Positions 25,549-32,711 of a DNA stretch of 64,000 bases are shown here, piece by piece; the stretch's first letter is position 1; every line of letters begins with the position of its first letter. Source of the DNA: Fibrella forsythiae (GTDB taxonomy: Bacteria; Bacteroidota; Bacteroidia; Cytophagales; Spirosomataceae); contig NZ_JAFMYW010000003.1 in NCBI RefSeq assembly GCF_017353175.1, positions 372,001 through 436,000 of the forward strand, in the 5' to 3' direction. The notes beneath the pieces were generated by a model. That model saw only the letters and a list, made by a program, of their open reading frames with translations, was not told the origin of the DNA and did no database searches. The translations under genes were made by a program, and so were the position numbers.

Positions 25549-26055
25549 CTACAAACGTTTGGCAATGGCGGTGATGCTGGTTTCGCCTTTGAATCGGTGC
25601 GACAACGTACCGTCGGCATGGTAAATCAAGACATCGGGCACAGAAACGAAACCGAACGTATCGTGCGCTACCTGCCGGTCTATATGCGCCATGCGAAGGC
25701 CCGGTACGCTGGCAAGCTGATAGGTTTGGACAAATGTTTTCAGCGCCGGAACCGGTGCTGCCGATAACAGCACAAGATTGGCTTCGGCCAATGCGGCGTA
25801 CTCGTTGCGTAGCTCCCGCGCCTCGCGCTGACAATGCTCACAATCGGGCTCGAAGTAGATCAGCACCGTTGGTTTTCCCGCCGAGGTAAGCGTAAACGTA
25901 TCACCACTGATGCCCTGCACCGTGCAGGAGGGCAACGTTTGGGTACGTTTGGCTATGGCTTTCTTTCGCTCCAGTTTGGTGGTGAAACCCCAAACCAAGT
26001 AGGCTAACGTACATAGGAAAGCCATCAGAATTGCCCATTTCAGGTACGTTCTCAT
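25549..26055 (-). CDS. Membrane-anchored thioredoxin-like (redoxin) protein
   Basis: The 168-residue protein has an N-terminal membrane anchor (YLKWAILMAFLCTLAYLVWG) and a thioredoxin fold with the active-site Cys72-Glu-His-Cys75 in FEPDCEHCQREARELR. It later has the cis-Pro region FVSVPDVLIYH. It should face the periplasm. It overlaps the preceding membrane-protein gene by four bases and lies in the operon with the two-cysteine peptide precursor, so a role in forming or isomerising the peptide's disulfide is a reasonable inference. A TlpA/ResA-type role in general envelope redox is the alternative. Confidence 0.85.
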   Translation of the reverse strand: MRTYLKWAILMAFLCTLAYLVWGFTTKLERKKAIAKRTQTLPSCTVQGISGDTFTLTSAGKPTVLIYFEPDCEHCQREARELRNEYAALAEANLVLLSAAPVPALKTFVQTYQLASVPGLRMAHIDRQVAHDTFGFVSVPDVLIYHADGTLSHRFKGETSITAIAKRL

Positions 26056-26729
26056 GACAGGCTAACGGTTAAGAACATGACCAGCACCACCCACAACACC
26101 AACCCCGACCCGTAGGAGGCCATCACCAGCCCAAAGCCCCGTTCCAGCGAGGCATTCATGACCCGCGCCACCCCGTAGGCAAGCGCAAACCAGTAAGCCA
26201 CTTCAAACAGGTTGAGCACCTGCAACGGGTAAAGCAAGTACGGCTCCACCGTACCTGGCTCAAACAGATTGAGGAGACTCAGCGGGTAGAATAGTTGCAA
26301 GTCGTTGAGGGTATAGTCGGTTTGTATGAAAAGGAACCAGAGCAATTTGATGAGGCCGGGAACGAGTAGTACAAACTCTGCTAGGATAGCTACTTTGAAA
26401 AAGGGCTTGAAATGCCATTTATCAAAAGCAAAATAAAACCCTAAGCTGATACATGAGGTAATAATAGTAAATTTTAGTAAACTGAAAATTGGCAATATTA
26501 AATAGCTTATCCAAGACCAATTATGTGTTAATTGTATGATTTCTTGAATTTGATCATAAGAAATTTTTTCAGATAAATCGTTAAAAAATAATTCATCGGA
26601 AAATAATATTTTCTGTCCAGCAAAGGACATTGACAATGATAGAAACATATTTATTAATAGTAGATATCCTATTTTATACTTATCTCTTCTAATCAAATAT
26701 TTAAAGTGATCAAATTTTCTATTATTCAT
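26052..26729 (-). CDS. Multi-pass membrane protein of the peptide-export cluster
   Basis: The 225-residue product has about five hydrophobic segments: IGYLLLINMFLSLSMSF, YLILPIFSLLKFTIITSCIS, AILAEFVLLVPGLIKLLWFL, YWFALAYGVARVM and SGLVLWVVLVMFLTVSL. The layout recalls Yip1-type proteins, but I cannot assign a family. Possible roles are immunity or help in export. The first half of the gene (26400-26729) is very AT-rich, whereas the last 350 bases have the ordinary GC-rich composition. It overlaps the thioredoxin-like gene by four bases. Confidence 0.75.
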   Translation of the reverse strand: MNNRKFDHFKYLIRRDKYKIGYLLLINMFLSLSMSFAGQKILFSDELFFNDLSEKISYDQIQEIIQLTHNWSWISYLILPIFSLLKFTIITSCISLGFYFAFDKWHFKPFFKVAILAEFVLLVPGLIKLLWFLFIQTDYTLNDLQLFYPLSLLNLFEPGTVEPYLLYPLQVLNLFEVAYWFALAYGVARVMNASLERGFGLVMASYGSGLVLWVVLVMFLTVSLS

Positions 26730-26809
26730 TTTGCTAAATTTTAGTTTAGAAAGTGTAAAGGTTAATGCGTAAAAGGGATATTCTATAACTAGTCTAGAAT
26801 ATTTGAATT

Positions 26810-26998
26810 TTAGCCTTTTTTTTCTTTTCGAGATCTAAATGCCATGTAAAATGAAAAGAAGCTAACAAGTAACAACGGATAAGTTATGTACGTGATGCCT
26901 ATTTCTGACATGGCTGTTTTCGGATTCAGTAACTGATATAGTGCATAGCCAACAAGAATAGAAGCTAGACAAACCCAGATAAGTGTAGTGCGATTCAT
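26810..26998 (-). CDS. Small two-helix membrane protein, possible immunity protein
   Basis: With ATG at 26998 the protein has 62 residues, MNRTTLIWVCLASILVGYAL then a second hydrophobic stretch YITYPLLLVSFFSFYMAF and a basic tail RSRKEKKG; an ATG at 27028 would add ten residues encoded inside the hairpin. Size, two membrane helices and position directly after a bacteriocin-like precursor are typical of immunity proteins, but no family is recognised. The gene is AT-rich like its neighbours. Confidence 0.65.
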   Translation of the reverse strand: MNRTTLIWVCLASILVGYALYQLLNPKTAMSEIGITYITYPLLLVSFFSFYMAFRSRKEKKG

Positions 26999-27012
26999 GA
27001 GGTTAATTTTTT

Positions 27013-27046
27013 GTTGAATAGCCAGCATTGCTGCTGGCTATTCAAC
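27013..27046 (-). terminator. Hairpin directly after the GG-leader peptide gene
   Basis: gttgaatagccagca (27013-27027) pairs perfectly with tgctggctattcaac (27032-27046), loop ttgc. On the minus strand no T run follows, so it is more likely a stability or attenuation hairpin that separates the highly needed precursor mRNA from the downstream genes than a full terminator. An alternative start for the next gene lies in the left arm. Confidence 0.7.
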
Positions 27047-27057
27047 GTTTCAAATTT

Positions 27058-27273
27058 TTAAGAAACACAGTCTCCGATAGAAAATCCTGTACCTATTCCA
27101 CCAGCTATCCCACCAACTAGGGTCCACGCTACCATAGCTGAGGTTCCGCCAGTAACAGGAGTTAAAGCCACTCCAGCAACTATACCAATTACTCCTAGCG
27201 CTGCAGTGAAGCAAGACGCTTCATTAACACCACCTTGGATTTCTTGTAAAGAAGGATCATTGAGAGTCTTCAT
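27058..27273 (-). CDS. Double-glycine leader peptide precursor (class II bacteriocin-like)
   Basis: The 71-residue precursor has the leader MKTLNDPSLQEIQGG, which fits the GG-leader pattern with Leu and Ile at the expected spacing before Gly14-Gly15. The predicted mature peptide is 56 residues, begins VNEASCF and ends SIGDCVS. It has two cysteines (Cys21, Cys69 of the precursor), 12 glycines with GG-I-AGG-I-G type helix-packing motifs, and no lysine or arginine. It is therefore an acidic hydrophobic peptide, unlike the cationic class II bacteriocins. A disulfide between the terminal cysteines would close most of the chain into a loop. Substrate of the C39 transporter by inference; toxin or signal not decided. 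Confidence 0.8.
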   Translation of the reverse strand: MKTLNDPSLQEIQGGVNEASCFTAALGVIGIVAGVALTPVTGGTSAMVAWTLVGGIAGGIGTGFSIGDCVS

Positions 27274-27383
27274 ATTTAATATTGCTATTAATCACCTACT
27301 CTTTTCCGGCTTTTCGGTGTCCGCCTTTGTTCGTTTGAACATGACAAAGGTGGCGCGTGAATTGGCTCTATACATGAGGAAGT

Positions 27384-27449
27384 TTACCCAGATTCTTCCT
27401 CATTTTTATCTGGGTGAGTTTACCTATGACTTACCTATATCTTACCTAG
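27384..27449 (-). promoter_or_regulatory. Tandem TTACCTA boxes and palindrome upstream of the peptide gene
   Basis: Three copies of the word TTACCTA begin at 27420, 27431 and 27442, exactly 11 bases apart, about one helix turn. The last overlaps the stop of the LuxR-type gene. Next to them ACCCAGA and TCTGGGT form an inverted pair (about 27387-27415). The boxes lie about 150-175 bases upstream of the peptide ATG. They could be operator sites for the LuxR-type regulator. Confidence 0.45.
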
Positions 27450-28075
27450 GCGAGCAACGAAAGGAGTTGATCTCGGTGGTTGATGACATAGCGGGTCAGG
27501 CTACCGGGGCCACCGGTTACCTGTAGCTTTTGGGCCATGCTGTAACGGTGATTATTGACGGTTTTTTCGCTGATAAAAAGTGCCTTCGCAATCTGCGGGC
27601 CTGTTTTTTGCTCACAAATACCCCGTAACACCCGCCGCTCGGCTTGGGTCAATGCTGCAAAGCCGGGAAACGTAACGGCTGCTTTGTCGATAGCAGTAAC
27701 CTGAAGCAACGACGACTTATAGAAGCGGCCACTAATGAGCGTTTGCAGGCATGCGGTTAGCTCGGGTAGGGTGCAGATTACATCAAACTCCAGCTCGTCG
27801 ATCAATGCCCAAAGGGCTTGTGGTGTAAGCTCATCTGATGTTAGGCAAATTACAATCTGTGTCTGCGGGCTAGCTGCCCGTATGTGCGTAAATAGGGTAG
27901 GGTCGCGGAGATAATCCTGGGTAATGAGTGCGAAGCGGGGCTGTGCCGTCGCCAAACCGTCAATGAAGCGGTGCGCTTCTGACTGCGGGTTTCGCCACTG
28001 TATGCCTACTTCATCTGAAGCAGCCATAATCAGCAAGGCAATGGATTTACGGGGGCACAAAGCAGCAAGCGACAT
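27446..28075 (-). CDS. LuxR-type HTH regulator with degenerate receiver
   Basis: The 209-residue protein ends in a NarL/LuxR helix-turn-helix: LTQAERRVLRGICEQKTGPQ then IAKALFISEKTVNNHRYSM (about residues 140-185). The N-terminal 120 residues look like a receiver domain, but the acidic pocket and phospho-acceptor aspartate are not recognisable (the strand reads RFALITQDYLRD). It may therefore act without phosphorylation. It is encoded immediately upstream of the peptide gene on the same strand and is the likely regulator of the cluster. Confidence 0.85.
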   Translation of the reverse strand: MSLAALCPRKSIALLIMAASDEVGIQWRNPQSEAHRFIDGLATAQPRFALITQDYLRDPTLFTHIRAASPQTQIVICLTSDELTPQALWALIDELEFDVICTLPELTACLQTLISGRFYKSSLLQVTAIDKAAVTFPGFAALTQAERRVLRGICEQKTGPQIAKALFISEKTVNNHRYSMAQKLQVTGGPGSLTRYVINHRDQLLSLLA

Positions 28076-28280
28076 TGCGGATATAGTTCAAAGCGGTGCA
28101 ATGCTAACCATTACGTTAGTTATGGCAAGTAACTATATTTTTGATTTAGACTTTTATAATGTTATGTATTTATTTTAGATGTGGAGATAAATAGCTGATT
28201 TGTAAATAGTTATGATATGATTGGTACGCTAATTCGTAAACGCGTGCCTATGCGGCTTTCAGGTACGTTATCATATATTA

Positions 28281-28331
28281 AAAAACGGGTGCTGTAGCCG
28301 AACACATGGTTCAGGTACAGCACCCGTTTTT
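28281..28331 (-). terminator. Terminator after the epimerase gene
   Basis: aaaaacgggtgctgta (28281-28296) pairs perfectly with tacagcacccgttttt (28316-28331), flanked by A and T runs. It closes the minus-strand epimerase transcript. The rest of the gap 28076-28280 is AT-rich and shows no gene; it should hold the LuxR-type gene promoter. Confidence 0.85.
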
Positions 28332-28374
28332 GTTGGTTGGGTTGGTTGTATTTCGCGTATTGCTGACGCCAGAG

Positions 28375-28396
28375 GAGACGCAACATCTTGCGTCTC
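28375..28396. repeat. Short palindromic repeat next to the epimerase gene
   Basis: gagacgcaa (28375-28383) pairs with ttgcgtctc (28388-28396). The words match the outer arm of the repeat at 22962-23116 (gccgcaacatcttg). The flank cgcgtattgctgacgcc matches the family at 52947. Confidence 0.7.
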
Positions 28397-28409
28397 TACA
28401 TGACATACA

Positions 28410-29471
28410 TTACTTCAGGATCGGCTCCAGGGCTTCGCGGTTGGCGTCGAGCCAGTCGTGGATGTCGGAGACGATTTCGCGCATGCCTTTTTCGGGTTTC
28501 CAGCCGGTGAGGGCCGTTACCTTCGTATTGTCGGTGATGTAGAGGCGAATGTCGGCGGCGCGGTTTTCGGCTACTTCACGGATCGGGATGGTCTTGCCAG
28601 TCACTTCCTGACAGATCTTGGTCAGCTCCTGCAATGAGGCGCTGCTTTCGTTACCACCGCCCGCGTTCAGAATCTCTCCGTTTATCACGTCGAGGTTGTG
28701 GAGCTGGAAGTCGATGAGACGGTAGAGGTCGTCTACGTGCAGCATGTCGCGGGTTTGTTTGCCCGTTCCGCCGTAGCCAATGTAGGCGAGTTGCTGCTCG
28801 AAATAGTGCTTGGCAATCCACAGCACCATCACGCCCTGATCGATCTTGCCCATCTGCCACGGACCGGTAATGACGCCACACCGGTTGATGACGGTTTTCA
28901 GGCCATAGAACTCGTTGTATTCCTGAATCAGCAGTTCCGACGCCAGTTTGGTGGTTCCATACAGCGACCGTGCGCCGTCCAGCGGGAAATTCTCGGCAAT
29001 GCCTTTGCTCGACACGCCCGGAATGGGTTGATCGTCGGTGAGTTCAAAGCGGGTTTCGCCTTCCTTGAAGTTCAGCGTTTCCAGCGCCTTGATCGGGTAA
29101 ATCCGGCTGGTTGAGAGGAAGATAAACGCGGCTTTGTGCTTCAGCGCGTAGTTGAGGCAGTTGACCGTTCCGAACAGGTTGGTGTTGATCAGGTAATCGG
29201 GCGTACCATCCAGACCGGCTAGTACCGATGGCTCGGCCGAAGCTTCAATAACCGTATCAACGGCTGGCAGTGCGTCGAAATCTTCCTTGCTCCGAATATC
29301 GCCGTGAACGAACTCAACACCTGCCTGTTTCAGGCGCGAAATGTTCAGCTCCGATCCCCGACGTTTCAGGTTGTCGAGGCAATAGATGGTGTAGTCGGGG
29401 TAGTTTTTTTTGAGGGCAATGGCCAGTGCTGACCCAACGAACCCGGCCCCGCCGGTAATTAACAACTTCAT
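28410..29471 (-). CDS. NAD-dependent sugar-nucleotide epimerase, CDP-paratose 2-epimerase-like
   Basis: The 353-residue extended short-chain dehydrogenase starts MKLLITGGAGFVGSALAIAL with the NAD loop GGAGFVG. The catalytic triad is the serine in FLSTSRIYP with YGTTKLASE (YxxxK). HGDIRSKEDFDAL and RDMLHVDDLYRLI are typical of CDP-tyvelose/paratose epimerases. It would epimerise a CDP- or other nucleotide sugar for surface polysaccharide. It is a single gene between two intergenic repeats. Confidence 0.85.
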   Translation of the reverse strand: MKLLITGGAGFVGSALAIALKKNYPDYTIYCLDNLKRRGSELNISRLKQAGVEFVHGDIRSKEDFDALPAVDTVIEASAEPSVLAGLDGTPDYLINTNLFGTVNCLNYALKHKAAFIFLSTSRIYPIKALETLNFKEGETRFELTDDQPIPGVSSKGIAENFPLDGARSLYGTTKLASELLIQEYNEFYGLKTVINRCGVITGPWQMGKIDQGVMVLWIAKHYFEQQLAYIGYGGTGKQTRDMLHVDDLYRLIDFQLHNLDVINGEILNAGGGNESSASLQELTKICQEVTGKTIPIREVAENRAADIRLYITDNTKVTALTGWKPEKGMREIVSDIHDWLDANREALEPILK

Positions 29472-29474
29472 AGT

Positions 29475-29574
29475 CTACAGTTTTCAGTTTACTGTTTTCA
29501 GTTGCGCTGCTCGTCGATTGCCCCTGCTAAAGAGCGAAGCAACAGAAAACAGCAAATTGAAAACAGTAAACTTA
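29475..29574. repeat. Inverted repeat between epimerase and kup genes
   Basis: cagttttcagtttactgttt and gttgcgctgctcg (from 29475) face gagcgaagcaacagaaaaca and ttgaaaacagtaaac (to 29574). Pairing is imperfect. The same words (gtttactgtttacagttttc) appear in the short gap 347-366 before the partial gene at the window start. Confidence 0.75.
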
Positions 29575-31524
29575 AGATGGAATACGTTTGAGAGAAATGT
29601 TTTCGATTGGACGGATAACGAGCGGCACTTTCTCAACTTTCACCGAACTACTGTCGAGGCCGAACCAGCGGTCTTCGGGTGTAGTAAAGGCTTTAATCGA
29701 GAAGTAAGCGTTCATGATGATGCGCTCGAAGGTCGATAGGTCGTTTTCGTACGACAGGAATTTTTCGAGCACGACAAACCGGAAGTCGCCGATCACGTTT
29801 TGCCGGTTCAGTGATTCGTAACGGCTCGTGATATCCACTTCTTTATGCCGTACCATGTCTTCGATCACCTTCCGCAGAAACAGGTTAATGCGCTGCTCGA
29901 CCCGGAAACCGAGTTTGAACGTGATTTTATAGGCATCGTCGGGCGCAATGGTGTTCACCTTGTATTCCATTGTGTACGGATCATCGGTGGTGTCGACGTG
30001 TACAAACCAGTAGATGTCAGCGCGTTTAGGCCGTTTCTGAAAGATCGAATAAATCACTTTCGACTCGATCTCCGACTGCCGGGCGGCGTTGCTCATAAAT
30101 ACCAGATGTGTGGCGTATTTCGGAATACTGATATCGCGGCTAAGCTCTTTCAGCGACTGCAGGTAATGGTCGATACGGACATATTCGGTCAACCGCAGCT
30201 TGATCTGGAACGCCTGTAACCAGATGTACATCACGCCCGCAATGGTAGCGCCGATCATCAGGGATACGTACCCACCATGCGGGAACTTGATGAGGTTAGC
30301 CACCAGGAACGAACCCTCGATGGCCAGATAAACCGTCAGGAACAACACCACTCCCCAGGCCTGGTATTTCTTACTGTAGAGGTAGTAGGCCATCAGCATG
30401 GTGGTCATCAGCATGGTCAGCGTAATGGCCAGCCCATAGGCCGCTTCCATGTTGCTCGACTCACGGAAGTAGAGCACGATGCCCACGCAGCCCATCCAGA
30501 GCAGCAAGTTAATGCTGGGTACGTAGAGTTGACCTTTCTGAGCCGACGGGTAGCGCAGCCGCACTTTAGGCCAGAAGTTGAGCCGAATGGCCTCACTAAT
30601 GAGCGTAAACGAGCCACTGATCAGCGCCTGCGAGGCAATGACAGTAGCTGCCGTGGCAATGATAATACCGATCGTCAGGAAACCGGCGGGCATGAGCTGA
30701 TAGAACGGAATCCGGTCGTTGAGGTTTTCGCCGGCGTGGTGAAGCAGCCAGACGCCCTGCCCGAAATAGTTGAGCAGCAGGCAGGTTTTAACAAATACCC
30801 AGCTTACCCGGATGTTTTTCCGGCCGCAGTGGCCCATATCTGAGTACAGTGCCTCAGCTCCGGTAGTACAGAGGAACACGGATCCCAGAAGCCAGAAACC
30901 ACCCGGATATTCGACCAGTAACTCGTATGCATAGTAGGGGTTGAGAGCCGCAAAAATGGTTGGGTCATGGGCAATGCTCATAATACCCAGAACGCCTAAC
31001 ATCCCGAACCAGACCAGCATAACCGGGCCGAAAGCCGTTCCTACTACGCTGGTGCCGAACGCCTGAATCAGAAACAGAACTGTCAGAATGCCAACCACGA
31101 TAGTAACAATCTCCGTTTCAGTAATCACCGGGTACAATTGCCGGATTCCTTCTACTGCTGAAGTGACCGAGATCGGTGGTGTAATGATACCATCGGCCAG
31201 CAGAGCTGATCCGCCAATGATCGCAGGCAGGGTGAGCCAGCGGGCATGACGACGAACCAGGGCATACAACGCAAAAATTCCGCCTTCACCCCGGTTATCG
31301 GCCCGAAGAATCAGAATGACGTACTTGACGGTGGTCTGGAGGGTTAATGTCCAGAAGATGCAGGAGAGAGCTCCCCGGACAACATCGGCATTGATGACAC
31401 TGGTTGGGCCAACGATAGCGCGGAGCGTGTAGAGCGGCGACGTACCTATGTCGCCGTAAATGATACCGAAAGCCACCAATAAACCGGCAGCGGTAACGGT
31501 ATCTAAGTGTTTTTTATCTTCCAT
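29572..31524 (-). CDS. kup: KUP-family potassium uptake transporter
   Basis: The 650-residue membrane protein imports K+, probably with H+. It starts with the family hallmark LLVAFGIIYGDIGTSPLYTL in the first helix. It has about 12 membrane segments up to residue 440, including GGSALLADGIITPPISVTSA, and a soluble C-terminal domain of about 200 residues. Full family length. It stands alone; a -7 element lies 48-55 bases upstream. Confidence 0.96.
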   Translation of the reverse strand: MEDKKHLDTVTAAGLLVAFGIIYGDIGTSPLYTLRAIVGPTSVINADVVRGALSCIFWTLTLQTTVKYVILILRADNRGEGGIFALYALVRRHARWLTLPAIIGGSALLADGIITPPISVTSAVEGIRQLYPVITETEIVTIVVGILTVLFLIQAFGTSVVGTAFGPVMLVWFGMLGVLGIMSIAHDPTIFAALNPYYAYELLVEYPGGFWLLGSVFLCTTGAEALYSDMGHCGRKNIRVSWVFVKTCLLLNYFGQGVWLLHHAGENLNDRIPFYQLMPAGFLTIGIIIATAATVIASQALISGSFTLISEAIRLNFWPKVRLRYPSAQKGQLYVPSINLLLWMGCVGIVLYFRESSNMEAAYGLAITLTMLMTTMLMAYYLYSKKYQAWGVVLFLTVYLAIEGSFLVANLIKFPHGGYVSLMIGATIAGVMYIWLQAFQIKLRLTEYVRIDHYLQSLKELSRDISIPKYATHLVFMSNAARQSEIESKVIYSIFQKRPKRADIYWFVHVDTTDDPYTMEYKVNTIAPDDAYKITFKLGFRVEQRINLFLRKVIEDMVRHKEVDITSRYESLNRQNVIGDFRFVVLEKFLSYENDLSTFERIIMNAYFSIKAFTTPEDRWFGLDSSSVKVEKVPLVIRPIENISLKRIPS

Positions 31525-31571
31525 AGAAGCAGGTAGTCACCGGCAGTAGCTGCCAGCGGCTGAAGCGCGCG

Positions 31572-31579
31572 CAAAGATA
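31572..31579 (-). promoter_or_regulatory. Candidate -7 element for kup
   Basis: The minus strand reads TATCTTTG, an exact TAnnTTTG match, about 48 bases upstream of the ATG at 31524. Confidence 0.4.
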
Positions 31580-31694
31580 ACAGGCCAATACACAGAATGT
31601 TCTCTCTGGCCCGTTGAAACATGCACCAGGCTAAATTGCAGGGCGACAAGTCACGGAAACGCCTATTTTTACGGCGATATTAGCCCCAACCACC

Positions 31695-32690
31695 TTGAGT
31701 TCTGCCCTGCCAGTCGCGCCATTGCGTATTAATATTGTCATTCCGCTTTTCAATGACTGGGAGGCGTTGCTGTTGCTGCTTCAAAAAATTCGTCAAACCG
31801 TTGCGCCCGCACTATACGAGCGTTTTGCGTTTTTGATCGTTGACGATTGCTCGGCTACCGACCTGCCCCAGCAGCCCGACCAGGTGGGGCAGTCGTTGTC
31901 TATTCTGCGTTTATATCGCAACGTTGGTCACCAGAAAGCCATTGCGCTGGGTCTGGCTTACCTCGCCGATCAACCTGAACAGTACCCTACTGTAGTGATG
32001 GATGGTGACGGCGACGACCTGCCCACCGATATTGCCCGACTGCTGGAAACGTCGGCGCAGCAACCTGGTAAAATCGTGTTTGCCCACCGGTCGAAACGCC
32101 ATGAAGGGCTGTTGTTCAGACTCTTTTACGAGATTTACAAAAATATATTCCGGCTGTTGACGGGCAAGGTGATCACGTTTGGCAACTTCAGCCTGATTCC
32201 GCCGCAACTGCTGAAAAAGCTGGCGCATGTTTCTGAAATCTGGAATAACTACCCCGGCGGTGTTATCCGGTCGCGGCTGCCCTACACGGCCATTCCCATC
32301 GAGCGGGGTAGTCGGCTGGCGGGACAATCGAAAATGAATTTTGTGTCGCTGGTGCTGCATGGACTGAGTGCCGTATCGGTGTTGATGGATACGACCGCCG
32401 TACGCATCGCTTTGTTCTGTGTGTTGACGGCCGGGGCTTCGTTTGTTGGTATAGCGGTAGTGTCTTACCTGCGGTTCTTTACCCAATTGGTAGTACCGAG
32501 CTGGGCCAGCTACCTGGTCTTTTCGTTTTTTATCGTCATTCTTCAGGCATTCCTTATTTCGCTGCTGCTGATTTTTATCGTGTTAAGCTACCGCACACAA
32601 CAGCATTTTTTGCCCGCCAAGCAATACCAGGATTTCATCGAACGGGTAGATGCAATCTATACTGTCGATACCCCTGCGACGGTTCACTGA
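31695..32690 (+). CDS. Membrane-associated GT2 (dolichol-phosphate-mannose-synthase-like)
   Basis: The 331-residue protein begins, with TTG at 31695, (M)SSALPVAPLRINIVIPLFN; a second TTG at 31722 closer to the conserved strand is also possible, and no ATG is nearby. GT-A motifs are LIVDDCSATDLP and VVMDGDGDDLP with the metal-binding DxD. Two C-terminal membrane helices follow (VRIALFCVLTAGASFVGIAV and YLVFSFFIVILQAFLISLLL). This is the layout of polyprenyl-phosphate sugar transferases such as GtrB and DPMS. It lies 21 bases before the MBOAT gene and is likely cotranscribed with it. Confidence 0.85.
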   Translation: MSSALPVAPLRINIVIPLFNDWEALLLLLQKIRQTVAPALYERFAFLIVDDCSATDLPQQPDQVGQSLSILRLYRNVGHQKAIALGLAYLADQPEQYPTVVMDGDGDDLPTDIARLLETSAQQPGKIVFAHRSKRHEGLLFRLFYEIYKNIFRLLTGKVITFGNFSLIPPQLLKKLAHVSEIWNNYPGGVIRSRLPYTAIPIERGSRLAGQSKMNFVSLVLHGLSAVSVLMDTTAVRIALFCVLTAGASFVGIAVVSYLRFFTQLVVPSWASYLVFSFFIVILQAFLISLLLIFIVLSYRTQQHFLPAKQYQDFIERVDAIYTVDTPATVH

Positions 32691-32711
32691 CCGGTTCACT
32701 GCCCACCGCCC

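Noticed and set aside
28118-28178. Short plus-strand frame in the AT-rich gap upstream of the LuxR-type gene
   Set aside because: Its beginning is the antisense of the LuxR-type gene and the tail is AT-rich non-coding DNA; no supporting signal.
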